DNA of 55,472 bases from Gammaproteobacteria bacterium. GTDB lineage: Bacteria > Pseudomonadota > Gammaproteobacteria > SZUA-229. Shown piece after piece: positions 25,195 through 34,388 of this stretch (the stretch's first letter is position 1; every line of letters starts with the position of its first letter). Position numbers and translations under genes: made by a program. The DNA lies in contig JASBSR010000008.1 in assembly GCA_030148865.1 (NCBI GenBank), positions 1 through 55,472 of the forward strand, read 5' to 3'. Below the pieces are notes generated by a model. The model saw only the letters and a list, made by a program, of their open reading frames with translations. It ran no database searches and was not told the DNA's origin.

Positions 25195-26727
25195 TCAGCT
25201 ATCAGGCAGTAATGATTTTTGCCATAGCAGCTCATCGCCCACGTTATAGTGAGAAACGGTTAAAGCCTGTGAATTTGGATCAATGTCGATCTGGCCAAAA
25301 AACTGATAACCATCACTCGGTGGCCGATTCGGTTTCATGTTTTCAGGGATGCCAATAAATTTCTGTTTGGGGCCAAAAGTATTGTCGAGTTTATTCGGAC
25401 CAAAAGTGCCAGCATGGATGGGGCCGCTGACAAATTCCCAGAAAGGACTAAAGTTTTTGAAATCGGCTACTTCTGGATTGTAATAATAAGACCCACAGTA
25501 GTGCACATCGGCGGTGATAAAATGCACATTACGAATTTTGTTCGCCTTGATGAAAGCGAACAGTTCTGCCAGTTCGAATTCGCGGCCTGCGGGTGGGCCA
25601 CTGCTGTTGGCGGGATTCTCTGCCAGGTCAGTGCCCCATTTTTTCACGACCAGTCCCAGGGGCATATCAGAACAGATGATTTTCCATGTAGCAGTAGACT
25701 TGCTCAGCGAGGTTTTCAACCATTCCAGCTGCGTCATACCCATGTAATCAGTATCGTGAGCCCTGTGTGTTTGCTGGTTGCTTGAATTAGCCCCCCGATA
25801 TGAGCGCAGGTCCAGAAAGAATAAATCCAGCATTGGGCCATAACTGATTTGGCGATAAATCTGTTCGCTGGTACTGCCTGCTTTGCGAATCGGATTACAG
25901 TCAAACAGCGCCTGACGTGAGCGCACCGCCAGTAATGATGCGCTTTTAGTCTGATAGCGATCATCGCCAAGCACTTCACCCGGATACCAGTCGTTATGCA
26001 CATCATGATCATCCCACTGCTGATACAGAGGCACGTTTGCGTGGAACTGACGATAGTGTGTATCGAGATAGTTGTAGTAATAATTTTCGCGAAAATCCTG
26101 GACGGTCTGCGCTACGTGGTCTTTACCGGCTGTGACAAGATTTTTCCACACACTGCCATCATCAAGCGACAGCGTTGCCTGCACCGGACTATCGGCATAG
26201 ATATGATCACCCGAATGCACGAAAAAATCAGGCCTGTGCCTGAGCATGGTCTGATAGGTTCTCATACCGCCACGGTCAGGATCGATACCGTAGCCCTGCC
26301 CGGCAGTATCACCCGACCAGCAGAATCTGATCGGCGCGCGATCGACAGGTGCGGTTTTAAACTGGCCGGTTAGCGAGTTGCTAAACACACCCGGGTGTTC
26401 AAGACTTTCACATTGAGCCCGATAAAACCAGCGCTGGCCGGGCCGCAGTCCGTTTATCAAACAATGCGTATTAAAGTCATTTTCTTTAATACCGGCGCTG
26501 CCGCGAAATCGCATAGCTGACGAGAATGATTCTGAGCTGTCAACATCGACCCATAAACGAGACGGAGAATCAGCTCGAGTCCATATAATTGCACCTTCTG
26601 CGCTTACCTCACCACTGGCGCAGCCGGTAGTCAGTGCTGGCGTTGTTGTTACCCTGGCACTGACTTTTACTGGCGCAAGTAAACAGGCTGTAGTCAGTTG
26701 CAGAAAGTACCGACGACTCAGGCTCAT
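25195..26727 (-). CDS. Tat-exported PhoD-like alkaline phosphatase/phosphodiesterase
   Basis: 510 residues. The N-terminus carries a twin-arginine signal (SLSRRYFLQL), then a PhoD N-terminal Fn3-like domain (about 30-130) and the metallophosphatase domain with CWSGDTAGQG, FFVHSGDHIYAD, QWDDHDVHNDW and the late FITADVHYCGS. PhoD enzymes bind Fe/Ca and release phosphate from phosphomono- and diesters in the periplasm. In this locus it could dephosphorylate nucleotides before glycosidic cleavage. The creatininase gene upstream ends 29 bases before this start on the same strand. Confidence 0.88.
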   Translation of the reverse strand: MSLSRRYFLQLTTACLLAPVKVSARVTTTPALTTGCASGEVSAEGAIIWTRADSPSRLWVDVDSSESFSSAMRFRGSAGIKENDFNTHCLINGLRPGQRWFYRAQCESLEHPGVFSNSLTGQFKTAPVDRAPIRFCWSGDTAGQGYGIDPDRGGMRTYQTMLRHRPDFFVHSGDHIYADSPVQATLSLDDGSVWKNLVTAGKDHVAQTVQDFRENYYYNYLDTHYRQFHANVPLYQQWDDHDVHNDWYPGEVLGDDRYQTKSASLLAVRSRQALFDCNPIRKAGSTSEQIYRQISYGPMLDLFFLDLRSYRGANSSNQQTHRAHDTDYMGMTQLEWLKTSLSKSTATWKIICSDMPLGLVVKKWGTDLAENPANSSGPPAGREFELAELFAFIKANKIRNVHFITADVHYCGSYYYNPEVADFKNFSPFWEFVSGPIHAGTFGPNKLDNTFGPKQKFIGIPENMKPNRPPSDGYQFFGQIDIDPNSQALTVSHYNVGDELLWQKSLLPDS

Positions 26728-26756
26728 TCAGTCTGTCTTACTAGCGTCACGATCGC

Positions 26757-27560
26757 TTACCAGTCGGCTCGATCACGGATCCACTCCAGTGGATATTGAG
26801 AAACTTCTTCGATGAGTTCAGCCAGTGCTTTTGTATAGTGTTCAACATAGAGCTTGCCAATTTCAGGCGTGGCTTTGGTGGCATCGCCCGAGCAACCTCT
26901 GGCATGGAGGTCCTGTGACTGCCAGCCCATATAGGTACTGCCAATCACTCTAAGACGTTTAAATTTTTTATCCACAGTTGCCAGCAGGCCACTATAGTTT
27001 TGCGCATGCTCCATGCGCACCAGATCAGGCCGTAGATAGAGTATGATTGATGTTTCGACCTGCCCGGCATGAATGCCATGACGGCGCTCATCACCGGGTA
27101 TGTCTACATCCGGCGGACCAAAACTCCAGCCATTGCATCCTACTGTCATCATCTTGAGCGTAACGCGTAACTCGCGACAGACAATTTCCATAATCTGTGG
27201 CTGGCCACCATGCGCATTAAAGAGTATCAACTTGCGGATTCCTGCTCGCGACACGCTCTCGCCTATTTCCATCCACGAGTCGAGCAGGGTTTTGGCGCCA
27301 TGGGTCAAGGTGCCCTCATACTGAATGTGCTCAGTCGACTTACCGATGTTCTGTGTCGGCAGAATCAGTAAGGAAACATTTTCTGGCACAAGACTTGCTG
27401 CTCTTATACACATCTCTTCTGCAATAGTAGCATCAGTAGATACGGGTAAGTGCGGGCCATGTTGCTCAATGGCGCCGAGCGGAAGCAAGGCAACTGTTTT
27501 CTGGGGATCCAGATCAACAAAATCAGCCGTGGTCATATCCTGCCAGTACTTGACGCGCAT
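26757..27560 (-). CDS. Creatininase-family amidohydrolase
   Basis: 267 residues, the standard size for creatininase-fold Zn/Mn enzymes (creatinine amidohydrolase, formamidopyrimidine and mycofactocin MftE types). Metal motifs: LLPLGAIEQHGPHLPVSTDA near residue 30, KLILFNAHGGQP, and the HGIHAGQVETS segment. They open cyclic ureides or cleave small amides. The start is the ATG at 27560 (GGGAA 6 bases upstream); a TTG at 27590 is less likely. No signal peptide, so it is cytoplasmic. Divergent from a RidA gene, with which such enzymes are commonly found in N-heterocycle degradation. Substrate unknown. Confidence 0.85.
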   Translation of the reverse strand: MRVKYWQDMTTADFVDLDPQKTVALLPLGAIEQHGPHLPVSTDATIAEEMCIRAASLVPENVSLLILPTQNIGKSTEHIQYEGTLTHGAKTLLDSWMEIGESVSRAGIRKLILFNAHGGQPQIMEIVCRELRVTLKMMTVGCNGWSFGPPDVDIPGDERRHGIHAGQVETSIILYLRPDLVRMEHAQNYSGLLATVDKKFKRLRVIGSTYMGWQSQDLHARGCSGDATKATPEIGKLYVEHYTKALAELIEEVSQYPLEWIRDRADW

Positions 27561-27670
27561 ATCTGTTTCCCGTTTATGTATCAGGCTCAATGACCGGATA
27601 TATGATTACTAGTAAAAAAAGGCCACAGCGTGATAATCACGCGAGAGCCATATAAATGAGGCGATTAACC

Positions 27671-28069
27671 ATGTCCAGACACAAACACTATGTTCCAGAT
27701 CAGATTCGACCGCCGTTCGGCAATTACGTACACGCGGTCGAAGTGAGTGCCAACTCACGAATACTATTCACCTCAGGTCAACTAGGTTGTAGCAAGGATG
27801 ATGCCATCCCTGAGTCAGTCACTGAACAGGCGGAGATTTGTTTTCAGAATATCATCGCCATTCTTGCCTCGGCTGACATGGACATCACGGATGTGGCACG
27901 GATCAATACCTACCTGACCTCACGCGAGGACTTCGGCAAATACATGGCAGTACGCGATAAATACGTGGCAAGTCCACCACCGGCCTCAACTTTACTGATT
28001 GTCCAGGGCTTTACCCGCGCTGAATTCAACATCGAAATTGAAGTGACTGCAGCAAAGATGACCGAGTAG
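27671..28069 (+). CDS. RidA/YjgF/UK114-family protein
   Basis: A 132-residue trimeric RidA-fold protein: ILFTSGQLGCSKDD, QAEICFQNIIAILASADMD, VARINTYLTS and the C-terminal FNIEIEVTA. Canonical RidA hydrolyses reactive enamines/imines; RutC-like members act in pyrimidine breakdown. The Arg needed for 2-iminobutyrate hydrolysis near PPASTLL(I)VQGF is not seen: the segment reads PPPASTLLIVQGFTRAE rather than the usual PARSxV, so a different substrate is likely. ATG 27671 is chosen over 27656 because the GAGG lies between them. Probably supports the divergent creatininase. Confidence 0.82.
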   Translation: MSRHKHYVPDQIRPPFGNYVHAVEVSANSRILFTSGQLGCSKDDAIPESVTEQAEICFQNIIAILASADMDITDVARINTYLTSREDFGKYMAVRDKYVASPPPASTLLIVQGFTRAEFNIEIEVTAAKMTE

Positions 28070-28396
28070 TCAGGTTTATATAATTTCGCTTTAAAGCAAT
28101 GCCTTGCAGCCCATAAATTCGGGGCGAAGTGCTTCATACTAGGGCGAGGCGATAATAATGCGCACCATTTAAGCGCCCAAGCGTACATTCATAGAAGATC
28201 GCACCACCAGCCAGACAGCCAGACAATACCGCCAGACTTCTTCATCAGCGCCACGGTGACAATCATTTTTTCTCAAAGTTCTATTTGTTAACCGATCGAT
28301 CAACATATGGCACACTAATTGCATTACTCAGGTTAGCGCCAGTGTATCCCTGATTACTGTTCAATCAGGGAGCACATTCCTTAGACCTGGAAAACT
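28070..28396. promoter_or_regulatory. Intergenic leader of the first TonB receptor: GCCAGAC repeats and a hairpin
   Basis: 327 bases without a gene. It holds three direct copies of GCCAGAC (28210-28216, 28218-28224, 28231-28237), the near-palindrome TGTTAACCGATCGATCAACA (about 28285-28305), and a perfect hairpin CCCTGATT-7 bases-AATCAGGG (28348-28370) 26 bases before the receptor start. These could be operators plus a leader stem. I see no TPP-riboswitch CTGAGA element. Confidence 0.45.
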
Positions 28397-30874
28397 ATGA
28401 TGAATAAGAACCTAACACCGTGGATACTGGCAAGCTTGGTTGGTGTCAGTACATCAGTCTTTGCAGAGGAACCTGCAAAGGTAGCTGACAAGGAGGACAC
28501 CGTTGAACTCGATAAATTTGTGACTGAGAAAGAAGTCGAAGACAATCTTGGCATACTGCAGAATGACCCCGTCGACTCTGTATTCGGTTTTGATAAGACC
28601 ATAGTTGAAACACCCAGATCTGTGAGCTCTGTTGGTGCGGAATTCATGCAGGAATACCATATCAGCAGTATCAATGATATTGCGACGTTCGTACCAGGCG
28701 CATTTACGACATCATTTTTCGGCGTCGCGGGTTCTCTCGATTTACGCGGAACACCAGGTGATAACTACTTCCGCGGTGTAAAACGCATTAACAATGATGG
28801 CGTCTACCCGACTGCTATTGGTGCCAGTGATCGTATCGATGTCATCCGCGGCCCTATGTCTCCGATATCAGGACCCAGCCGAGTTGGCGGCGCACTGAAC
28901 TTTGTGCCCAAATCATCACGCGCTGAAACCGGCGCCTATCTGAAAGAACCCACAGGTGAAATCAGTATAGTCAACGGCTCATTTGGCAAGAGCATTCTAA
29001 AGAGTGAAGTCGGTGGACCAATGGAAATTGGTAGTAAAAAAGCCGGTTATTATATCTATGCAGAAGTTGAGGCCTCTGATAGTTATTATCGGAATGACTT
29101 TACAGACCAGACTGTGCTCCAGGGTTCATTTAATGCCGAGTTGACCGATACTACACGAATTGAATTCGGTGGCATGACACAGAAGTGGAACGGTCATGAA
29201 AATGGCGGCTGGAACCGCGTAACACAGGACCTGATTGACCACGGCACCTACATTACTGGACAGCCTGCGTATACACCACCCGATACTAATGGCGATGGTC
29301 TGATGAACGATTCTGAAATTGTTTCGGGGTTTGGCTCTGTACCAAGCGGGTTTGGCACTTCTGTGAACTGCTACAGCGGTTCGGTACAGTTGTTCTGTGG
29401 CGCATCTGACTTTAGCGGAAGCCCGATAGTGCCATCTACTATCGATCCAACATCAATACCAGCTGAGTATGGCCTCAATCCTGCAACGGTAGGCACAGCA
29501 AAACTTGATGGCAGTCAGGTCCTGATTACGCCTGATGACCTTTATAGAACGGAAGTTGGAACCTGGTACTTTGACATTATTCACGATATGGGTAATGGCT
29601 GGAATCTGACCAATAAAGCGTTCTATGAAACTGTAAAGAGCAAGAACATCGACAGTTATGGCTTTAGCAAAATCGGTGACACCTCTGTTTTTGAAGACCA
29701 GCTTATATTCACCAAAGCCTTTATTACGGATAATACAAAGACGAATTTTCAAGCGTCTCCGTCAATACGCTATGTAGACGCGTATTATGCAAACGACTTT
29801 GTTCATGAGGTTTTCGACCGCGTAGACTTAACTGTCGGCTTTAACCCTTCAAGCCAGCAGTCTTCACCGATAAGGTCTAGTGATCCCTGGGGCATCAATG
29901 ATGCATCGACTTATACACAGGTAGGCATGGCACTCCTCACCGATATCACTCTGTATGAAAACATTGGTGTATTGCTGGGCGCTCGCTATGATTATGTGGA
30001 TATCTCGGCAGAGACCAAGTCTCCAGCTGCTTTCTTTGCACGTACGCCTGGTGAAAAAGTAGACGATACCGATACTGCGGTTTCATACAATGTCAGTCTG
30101 TCTTACAAGACGCCCATTGGCCTGATTCCGTATGTCACACATGCCGAGCAGTCAACCATTCTGGCTGGCACACATGATGCCGTGCAAGTTAGCAATGTAT
30201 CGGGTAAGAGCTGGCTGGGCACCTCAACCATGTCTGAAGCGGGGGTTAAAGGCAAGTTCTTCAATGACCGTCTCTACATCGCCCTGGCTTCGTACGAACA
30301 GGAACGTAAGTCAATAAACTCTAACGTTGCCGAGTCAAACGAAGCACTCAAGACTGAAGGCAGTGAATTAGAGATCCGTTACCTACCAACTGATAGTCTC
30401 TCTTTGATGGCCTCGGCTTCCCATCTGAAAGTCTATCGCACGGACCTTAACGGTGCTTTGTTCACCTTCCTTGGTGCCGCAGACGTACCCCAGCTTGACC
30501 CAGCCAGCATTTACGGCGGGGTACTCAGTGGTGTTGTCGCTGTACCAAACACAGTCGAACGTGGCGGTATTCCTGAAAACGTATACAGCTTTTCTGCACG
30601 CTACGCAGCAACAGACAACTGGTCAGGTTTGATGTCTGTTACACATGTCGACAAGGTCATGCCTTCACCATTAGGTGGCCTGGTACTACCTGCATACAAC
30701 CTAGTAAATGCTTCGCTTACCTATGAAACCAGTACTTTCAGAGCGAATTTCTATATCGGCAACCTGCTTGATGAACAGTATTTCCGTGCCAACTTCCCGG
30801 GCCTGTACGGCAACCTAACTGTACTGCCTGAGCTGCCACGCAACTACACAGCAACTTTGACTTTCAAGTTCTAA
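28397..30874 (+). CDS. TonB-dependent outer-membrane receptor with EF-hand-like loop
   Basis: 825 residues: signal peptide (1 to about 23), a TonB-box-like stretch (DTVELDKFVTEKEV), plug domain (about 60-190, including SFFGVAGSLDLRGTPG, RIDVIRGPMSPISGPSRVGG) and a 22-strand barrel ending in the aromatic TATLTFKF. It imports a substrate using the TonB/ExbBD complex. Near residue 296 an extracellular-loop segment reads DTNGDGLMNDSE, a perfect 12-residue EF-hand loop pattern. Downstream genes encode an ABC importer in the same direction, so the receptor and importer probably handle the same molecule. The closest relative in the window is the receptor at 49.7-52.2 kb. The substrate is unknown. 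Confidence 0.9.
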   Translation: MMNKNLTPWILASLVGVSTSVFAEEPAKVADKEDTVELDKFVTEKEVEDNLGILQNDPVDSVFGFDKTIVETPRSVSSVGAEFMQEYHISSINDIATFVPGAFTTSFFGVAGSLDLRGTPGDNYFRGVKRINNDGVYPTAIGASDRIDVIRGPMSPISGPSRVGGALNFVPKSSRAETGAYLKEPTGEISIVNGSFGKSILKSEVGGPMEIGSKKAGYYIYAEVEASDSYYRNDFTDQTVLQGSFNAELTDTTRIEFGGMTQKWNGHENGGWNRVTQDLIDHGTYITGQPAYTPPDTNGDGLMNDSEIVSGFGSVPSGFGTSVNCYSGSVQLFCGASDFSGSPIVPSTIDPTSIPAEYGLNPATVGTAKLDGSQVLITPDDLYRTEVGTWYFDIIHDMGNGWNLTNKAFYETVKSKNIDSYGFSKIGDTSVFEDQLIFTKAFITDNTKTNFQASPSIRYVDAYYANDFVHEVFDRVDLTVGFNPSSQQSSPIRSSDPWGINDASTYTQVGMALLTDITLYENIGVLLGARYDYVDISAETKSPAAFFARTPGEKVDDTDTAVSYNVSLSYKTPIGLIPYVTHAEQSTILAGTHDAVQVSNVSGKSWLGTSTMSEAGVKGKFFNDRLYIALASYEQERKSINSNVAESNEALKTEGSELEIRYLPTDSLSLMASASHLKVYRTDLNGALFTFLGAADVPQLDPASIYGGVLSGVVAVPNTVERGGIPENVYSFSARYAATDNWSGLMSVTHVDKVMPSPLGGLVLPAYNLVNASLTYETSTFRANFYIGNLLDEQYFRANFPGLYGNLTVLPELPRNYTATLTFKF

Positions 30875-30879
30875 AGCTT

Positions 30880-30928
30880 ATGGTCAACACATAGCCTCAG
30901 GGATGGGGCTATGTGTATCCAGGACCAT
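30880..30928 (+). terminator. Nested hairpin between receptor and ABC genes
   Basis: The inner stem ACACATAGCC/GGCTATGTGT (30887-30896 and 30907-30916) is perfect over 10 bases; the outer arms ATGGTC/GACCAT (30880-30885 and 30923-30928) extend it. No U-run follows, so it may attenuate or stabilise rather than fully stop transcription into the ABC genes 64 bases downstream. Confidence 0.55.
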
Positions 30929-30991
30929 CGAGAAAGCCATGCTGAAAGTAAGTAAGGTATTTCTGGATAACCAAAGGCAGGCCAACTAATT

Positions 30992-31801
30992 ATGCGGCAA
31001 GCACTAAAGTTAATAGTCGACAATCAATTGCGTAAAGACAAATCATCACTTGTTTCATTCGAAAAAGTATCCAAGCAATATGCCAGTGGACCACAAATAC
31101 TGGATTCAATAGATCTTGAAATCGCACGCGGCGATTTTGTTGCACTCATAGGACCCAGTAGTTGTGGAAAATCCACAGTATTGAAACTGGTCGCAAATCT
31201 GATTACACAGAGCTCGGGAAACATCACAGTTGGTGGTGGCCATGCTTCAGATTCAAGCGAAAAAATCGGCTATGTATTCCAGGACGCAAATCTATTGCCC
31301 TGGGCGACTGCTAAAGAAAACATCGGCTTACCACTAAAACTCGGGCATATTCCAAAAGAGAAAAGAGATAAGGTAGCTGAACGATTGCTATCTCTGGTTG
31401 GCTTAGGCCAGGCAGCTGATAAATTTCCACGCCAGCTATCAGGCGGAATGAAAATGCGTGTTTCGATAGCGCGTGCCTTATCAACACAGCCCGAGCTGCT
31501 CCTGCTCGACGAGCCCTTTGGCGCACTCGACGAAATGACACGAGACGACCTCAATGAACAATTATTAAAACTACGGCTTATACAAAAGTGGACTGCGCTG
31601 TTTGTAACTCATTCTGTCGCAGAGGCAGTATTCCTGTCATCACGAATCCTGGTGATGTCAGCCAATCCTGGAAAAATATTTCGTGAAATCACTGTAGATT
31701 TTCCCTATCCACGGACTTCAATAACTCGAACGAACCCGCTGTTTCAGAAAAAGATACTTGAAGTCTCTCAGGCCCTGCACAGTGTAAGAGGCCCGGAATA
31801 A
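30992..31801 (+). CDS. ABC transporter ATP-binding protein (SsuB/TauB/ThiZ type)
   Basis: A 269-residue ATPase: Walker A GPSSCGKST (about residue 55), Q-loop in GYVFQDANLLPWAT, signature LSGGMKMRVSIARAL, Walker B LLLLDEPFGALDE, and H-loop VTHSVAEAV. The LLPW Q-loop context is typical of nitrate/sulfonate/pyrimidine-precursor importers. The stop codon overlaps the ATG of the permease (TAATG). It energises the permease and the lipoprotein encoded by the next two genes. Confidence 0.92.
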   Translation: MRQALKLIVDNQLRKDKSSLVSFEKVSKQYASGPQILDSIDLEIARGDFVALIGPSSCGKSTVLKLVANLITQSSGNITVGGGHASDSSEKIGYVFQDANLLPWATAKENIGLPLKLGHIPKEKRDKVAERLLSLVGLGQAADKFPRQLSGGMKMRVSIARALSTQPELLLLDEPFGALDEMTRDDLNEQLLKLRLIQKWTALFVTHSVAEAVFLSSRILVMSANPGKIFREITVDFPYPRTSITRTNPLFQKKILEVSQALHSVRGPE

Positions 31802-32586
31802 TGAAACTAATGAGCATAGGCTCGGTAGCCTGGCCTGTAGCGTTTGGCATGTTCTTTATCGCCATATGGTATCTGGCGATACACTTGTTCAAGATCCCGG
31901 TTTACCAGCTGCCCACGCCTGACGAAATTGTGTTAGCGGGTATTGCCGAACATAAAACATTATTGTCTGGTGCCATACAAACAACAATTGCCTGTGTTAT
32001 CGGCTTTGTCACATCAGTGATCGTTGCGGTAGTACTATCCATCCTGCTGGCATCCAGTCAATGGGCATATAAAGGTGTCTACCCGTATGTTCTGATCTTA
32101 AAAATGACCCCGGTTATTGTTCTGGCGCCGATCATCGTTCTCTGGTTCGGCCAGGGACTCGGTAGTATTACCATTATTACTTTTCTGATCTGTTTCTTTC
32201 CCATTGTGGCCAATACTACGATGGGATTGCGCTCGACTGATCGCAACCTGCTCGATTTATTTGATGTCTACAGGGCGAACAGGCACCAGGAAATGCTGTA
32301 TCTTCGTATCCCGCACGCAATGCCGTATTTTCTGACGGGCCTGAAAATTGCAGCCGCCCTGACACCCATCGGTGCTCTATATGGTGACACGATTGCTGGC
32401 ATGGGCTCAGGCGCAGAAGCAGGCCTGGGTTTTGTTGTGGTTGTGTTCAGTTCGCAACTCAAGATACCGGCCCTCTATGCCGCCGCATTCACAGCTTGCG
32501 CGATTGGCTTTATTTTTGTCGGCATAGTTAGCCTGCTGCACTGGAAATTACTGAGAAAATGGCACGATTCCTTTAGTCTAAATTAA
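31801..32586 (+). CDS. ABC transporter permease (SsuC/ThiX type)
   Basis: A 261-residue inner-membrane protein with about six helices and the BPD-type region LKMTPVIVLAPIIVLWFGQG and FPIVANTTMGLR. The coupling loop is FDVYRANRHQEMLYLRIPHA. Translation is coupled to the ATPase (1-base overlap) and the binding-protein gene starts 8 bases after the stop. It is a distant homologue of the orphan permease at 3.3-4.1 kb. Confidence 0.9.
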   Translation: MKLMSIGSVAWPVAFGMFFIAIWYLAIHLFKIPVYQLPTPDEIVLAGIAEHKTLLSGAIQTTIACVIGFVTSVIVAVVLSILLASSQWAYKGVYPYVLILKMTPVIVLAPIIVLWFGQGLGSITIITFLICFFPIVANTTMGLRSTDRNLLDLFDVYRANRHQEMLYLRIPHAMPYFLTGLKIAAALTPIGALYGDTIAGMGSGAEAGLGFVVVVFSSQLKIPALYAAAFTACAIGFIFVGIVSLLHWKLLRKWHDSFSLN

Positions 32587-32593
32587 GCTCACA

Positions 32594-33607
32594 ATGAAAC
32601 ACATCATACATATAGCTATCTACGTCCTGATATCGCTGGCTCTCGTCAGCTGCGATGGCAGCAGGAGTTCATCAACAGATGCATCGGATCTAACGCATGT
32701 AGTACTGTTGACCGACTGGTACCCACAGCCCGAGCACGGTGGTTTTTATCAGGCACTGGCAAAAGGTTATTACAAAGAGGCTGGACTGGACGTCGAGATT
32801 CGTCCCGGTGCGAATATCAGTGACATTCGCCCCCTGGTTGCATCCGGGCAGGTCAATTTTGGAATTGGCACCAGCGATACAACATTAATCGGCATTTCCA
32901 GGAGCCTGCCGCTTGTCGGGGTCTTCCCGTACTTTCAGCACGATCCGCAATGCATCATGTTTCATCCTGAGTCTAATATTAAGACCTTGCGGGATCTGGA
33001 TGGTCACGAGGTGATGATCCAGACCTCGATGTCCTACACCGAGTACATGCTGAAAGTCATGGGTCTGAAATTACAGTTAATCCCCATGGATTTCAGCCTG
33101 TCGCGGTTTGCGACGAACAAAGATTTTATTCAGCAGTGCTTCGTCACCAGCGAGCCGATACACCTGGCCGAACAGGGCATTGAAACAGGCGTCATACTGC
33201 TGTCCACATCCGGCTTTGATCCCTACCGACATATTTATACCAGCAAGGACTTCCTCGATAAAAACCCGACCATCGTGAGAGCATTTGCCGAGGCCTCGAT
33301 CAAAGGCTGGCGTGATTTCATATCAGGCGACCCGACACCGGCGCTTGAACTCATAGCTTCGATAAACTCTCAACAAACCATGGAGTTTATGCATGCCACC
33401 ATCAATGCCATGAAGCAGTATCACCTCGCCTATGACGAGACCAGGAATATCGACGAAAGCCTGGGAAAGTACGATATATCACGTCTGAAAAATCAGCTGC
33501 AACAACTGAAAGATCTTGGACTGGTTGACAATGCGGTTGAAATTAACCAGAGCACTTTCGCCATGTCATTGCTGCCCGAGCTTTTCAACACAGAAACACC
33601 CAAATGA
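32594..33607 (+). CDS. NMT1/THI5-like substrate-binding lipoprotein
   Basis: A 337-residue lipoprotein: lipobox ALVSC (Cys about 20) then an NMT1/THI5 periplasmic-binding domain, with the marker LLTDWYPQPEHGGFYQALAK and the GTSDTTLIGISR hinge. NMT1/THI5-type binding proteins in bacteria typically bind pyrimidine-like thiamine precursors or related small molecules. It completes the ABC importer, and a VUT-family transporter gene follows after 76 bases. A pyrimidine- or nucleobase-like ligand is plausible; the exact ligand is not readable from sequence. Confidence 0.87.
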   Translation: MKHIIHIAIYVLISLALVSCDGSRSSSTDASDLTHVVLLTDWYPQPEHGGFYQALAKGYYKEAGLDVEIRPGANISDIRPLVASGQVNFGIGTSDTTLIGISRSLPLVGVFPYFQHDPQCIMFHPESNIKTLRDLDGHEVMIQTSMSYTEYMLKVMGLKLQLIPMDFSLSRFATNKDFIQQCFVTSEPIHLAEQGIETGVILLSTSGFDPYRHIYTSKDFLDKNPTIVRAFAEASIKGWRDFISGDPTPALELIASINSQQTMEFMHATINAMKQYHLAYDETRNIDESLGKYDISRLKNQLQQLKDLGLVDNAVEINQSTFAMSLLPELFNTETPK

Positions 33608-33683
33608 AGCACGCCGACAGACACATAAAAGATACTTGCCCGCTCTTTGAATAATCTATAGCCTAATGATTACGGAGGCGAAC

Positions 33684-34346
33684 ATGCCATCGCGCGAGAA
33701 AAAGTTTATTATTCTATTGACCCTGTTTATTGCGTGCATGAGCTTTATCAACGTAGTAAGTGCGAAGCTATGGACTTTTTCTGGCATAACCATATCGGGT
33801 GGTATCATAGCCTACTGGCTCACCTTTCCTATCACGGACGTGATTGGTGAAACTTTTGGCAAAGAGCGCGCCATGCTGGTCGTCTGGCTTGGCTTTGCGG
33901 CGAATATTATTGTGTTATTAATGTCGCAGATAGCTATCCAGTTACCCGCCTCAGCTCAATATTCTGATCAGGCCGCATTTGCACAAGTTCTGGGCGCGGT
34001 GCCACTAATCATATTTGCTTCGCTGATGGCGTATCTAATTGCACAGCTACATGATGTCTGGGCCTTCGAGTACTGGCGATCACGCACGAATGGCAAACAT
34101 CTCTGGCTGAGAAACAACCTGAGCACAATGTCATCCCAGTTGCTGGATTCAATTGTATTCAACGGTATCGCGTTCTGGTTATTCGCCGATGAAAGAATGT
34201 CTTTATCAGCGTTTGCATCGATGACAATCGGTTACTGGTTGTTCAAAGTAGCCATCGCCCTGGTTGACACACCCGTGGTCTACGCACTGGTCTACTGGCT
34301 GAAAGAGGATGCTGTCGAGGCAGAAACGGTAGTCACGTACTCCTAG
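33684..34346 (+). CDS. YhhQ/VUT-family (queuosine-precursor-type) transporter
   Basis: A 220-residue membrane protein with about six helices of the VUT family, of which E. coli YhhQ imports the 7-deazaguanine queuosine precursors. Markers: VVSAKLWTFSGITISGGIIA near the start, YWLTFPITDVIGETFGK, and SQLLDSIVFNGIAFW. The ATG at 33684 is chosen because GGAGG sits 5 bases before it; an ATG at 33666 would overlap that SD. It lies in a nucleobase-rich locus rather than beside que genes, so it may carry another purine analogue. Last gene of the plus-strand group; converges with the ureide operon. Confidence 0.87.
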   Translation: MPSREKKFIILLTLFIACMSFINVVSAKLWTFSGITISGGIIAYWLTFPITDVIGETFGKERAMLVVWLGFAANIIVLLMSQIAIQLPASAQYSDQAAFAQVLGAVPLIIFASLMAYLIAQLHDVWAFEYWRSRTNGKHLWLRNNLSTMSSQLLDSIVFNGIAFWLFADERMSLSAFASMTIGYWLFKVAIALVDTPVVYALVYWLKEDAVEAETVVTYS

Positions 34347-34388
34347 CTGTATATCGGTTACCTGGATATCAAATCAGTCCGCCCATAT

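Noticed and set aside
28070-28396. A TPP or purine riboswitch upstream of the receptor
   Set aside because: No CTGAGA thi-box or purine-aptamer core was found; only a simple 8-base hairpin and short repeats.
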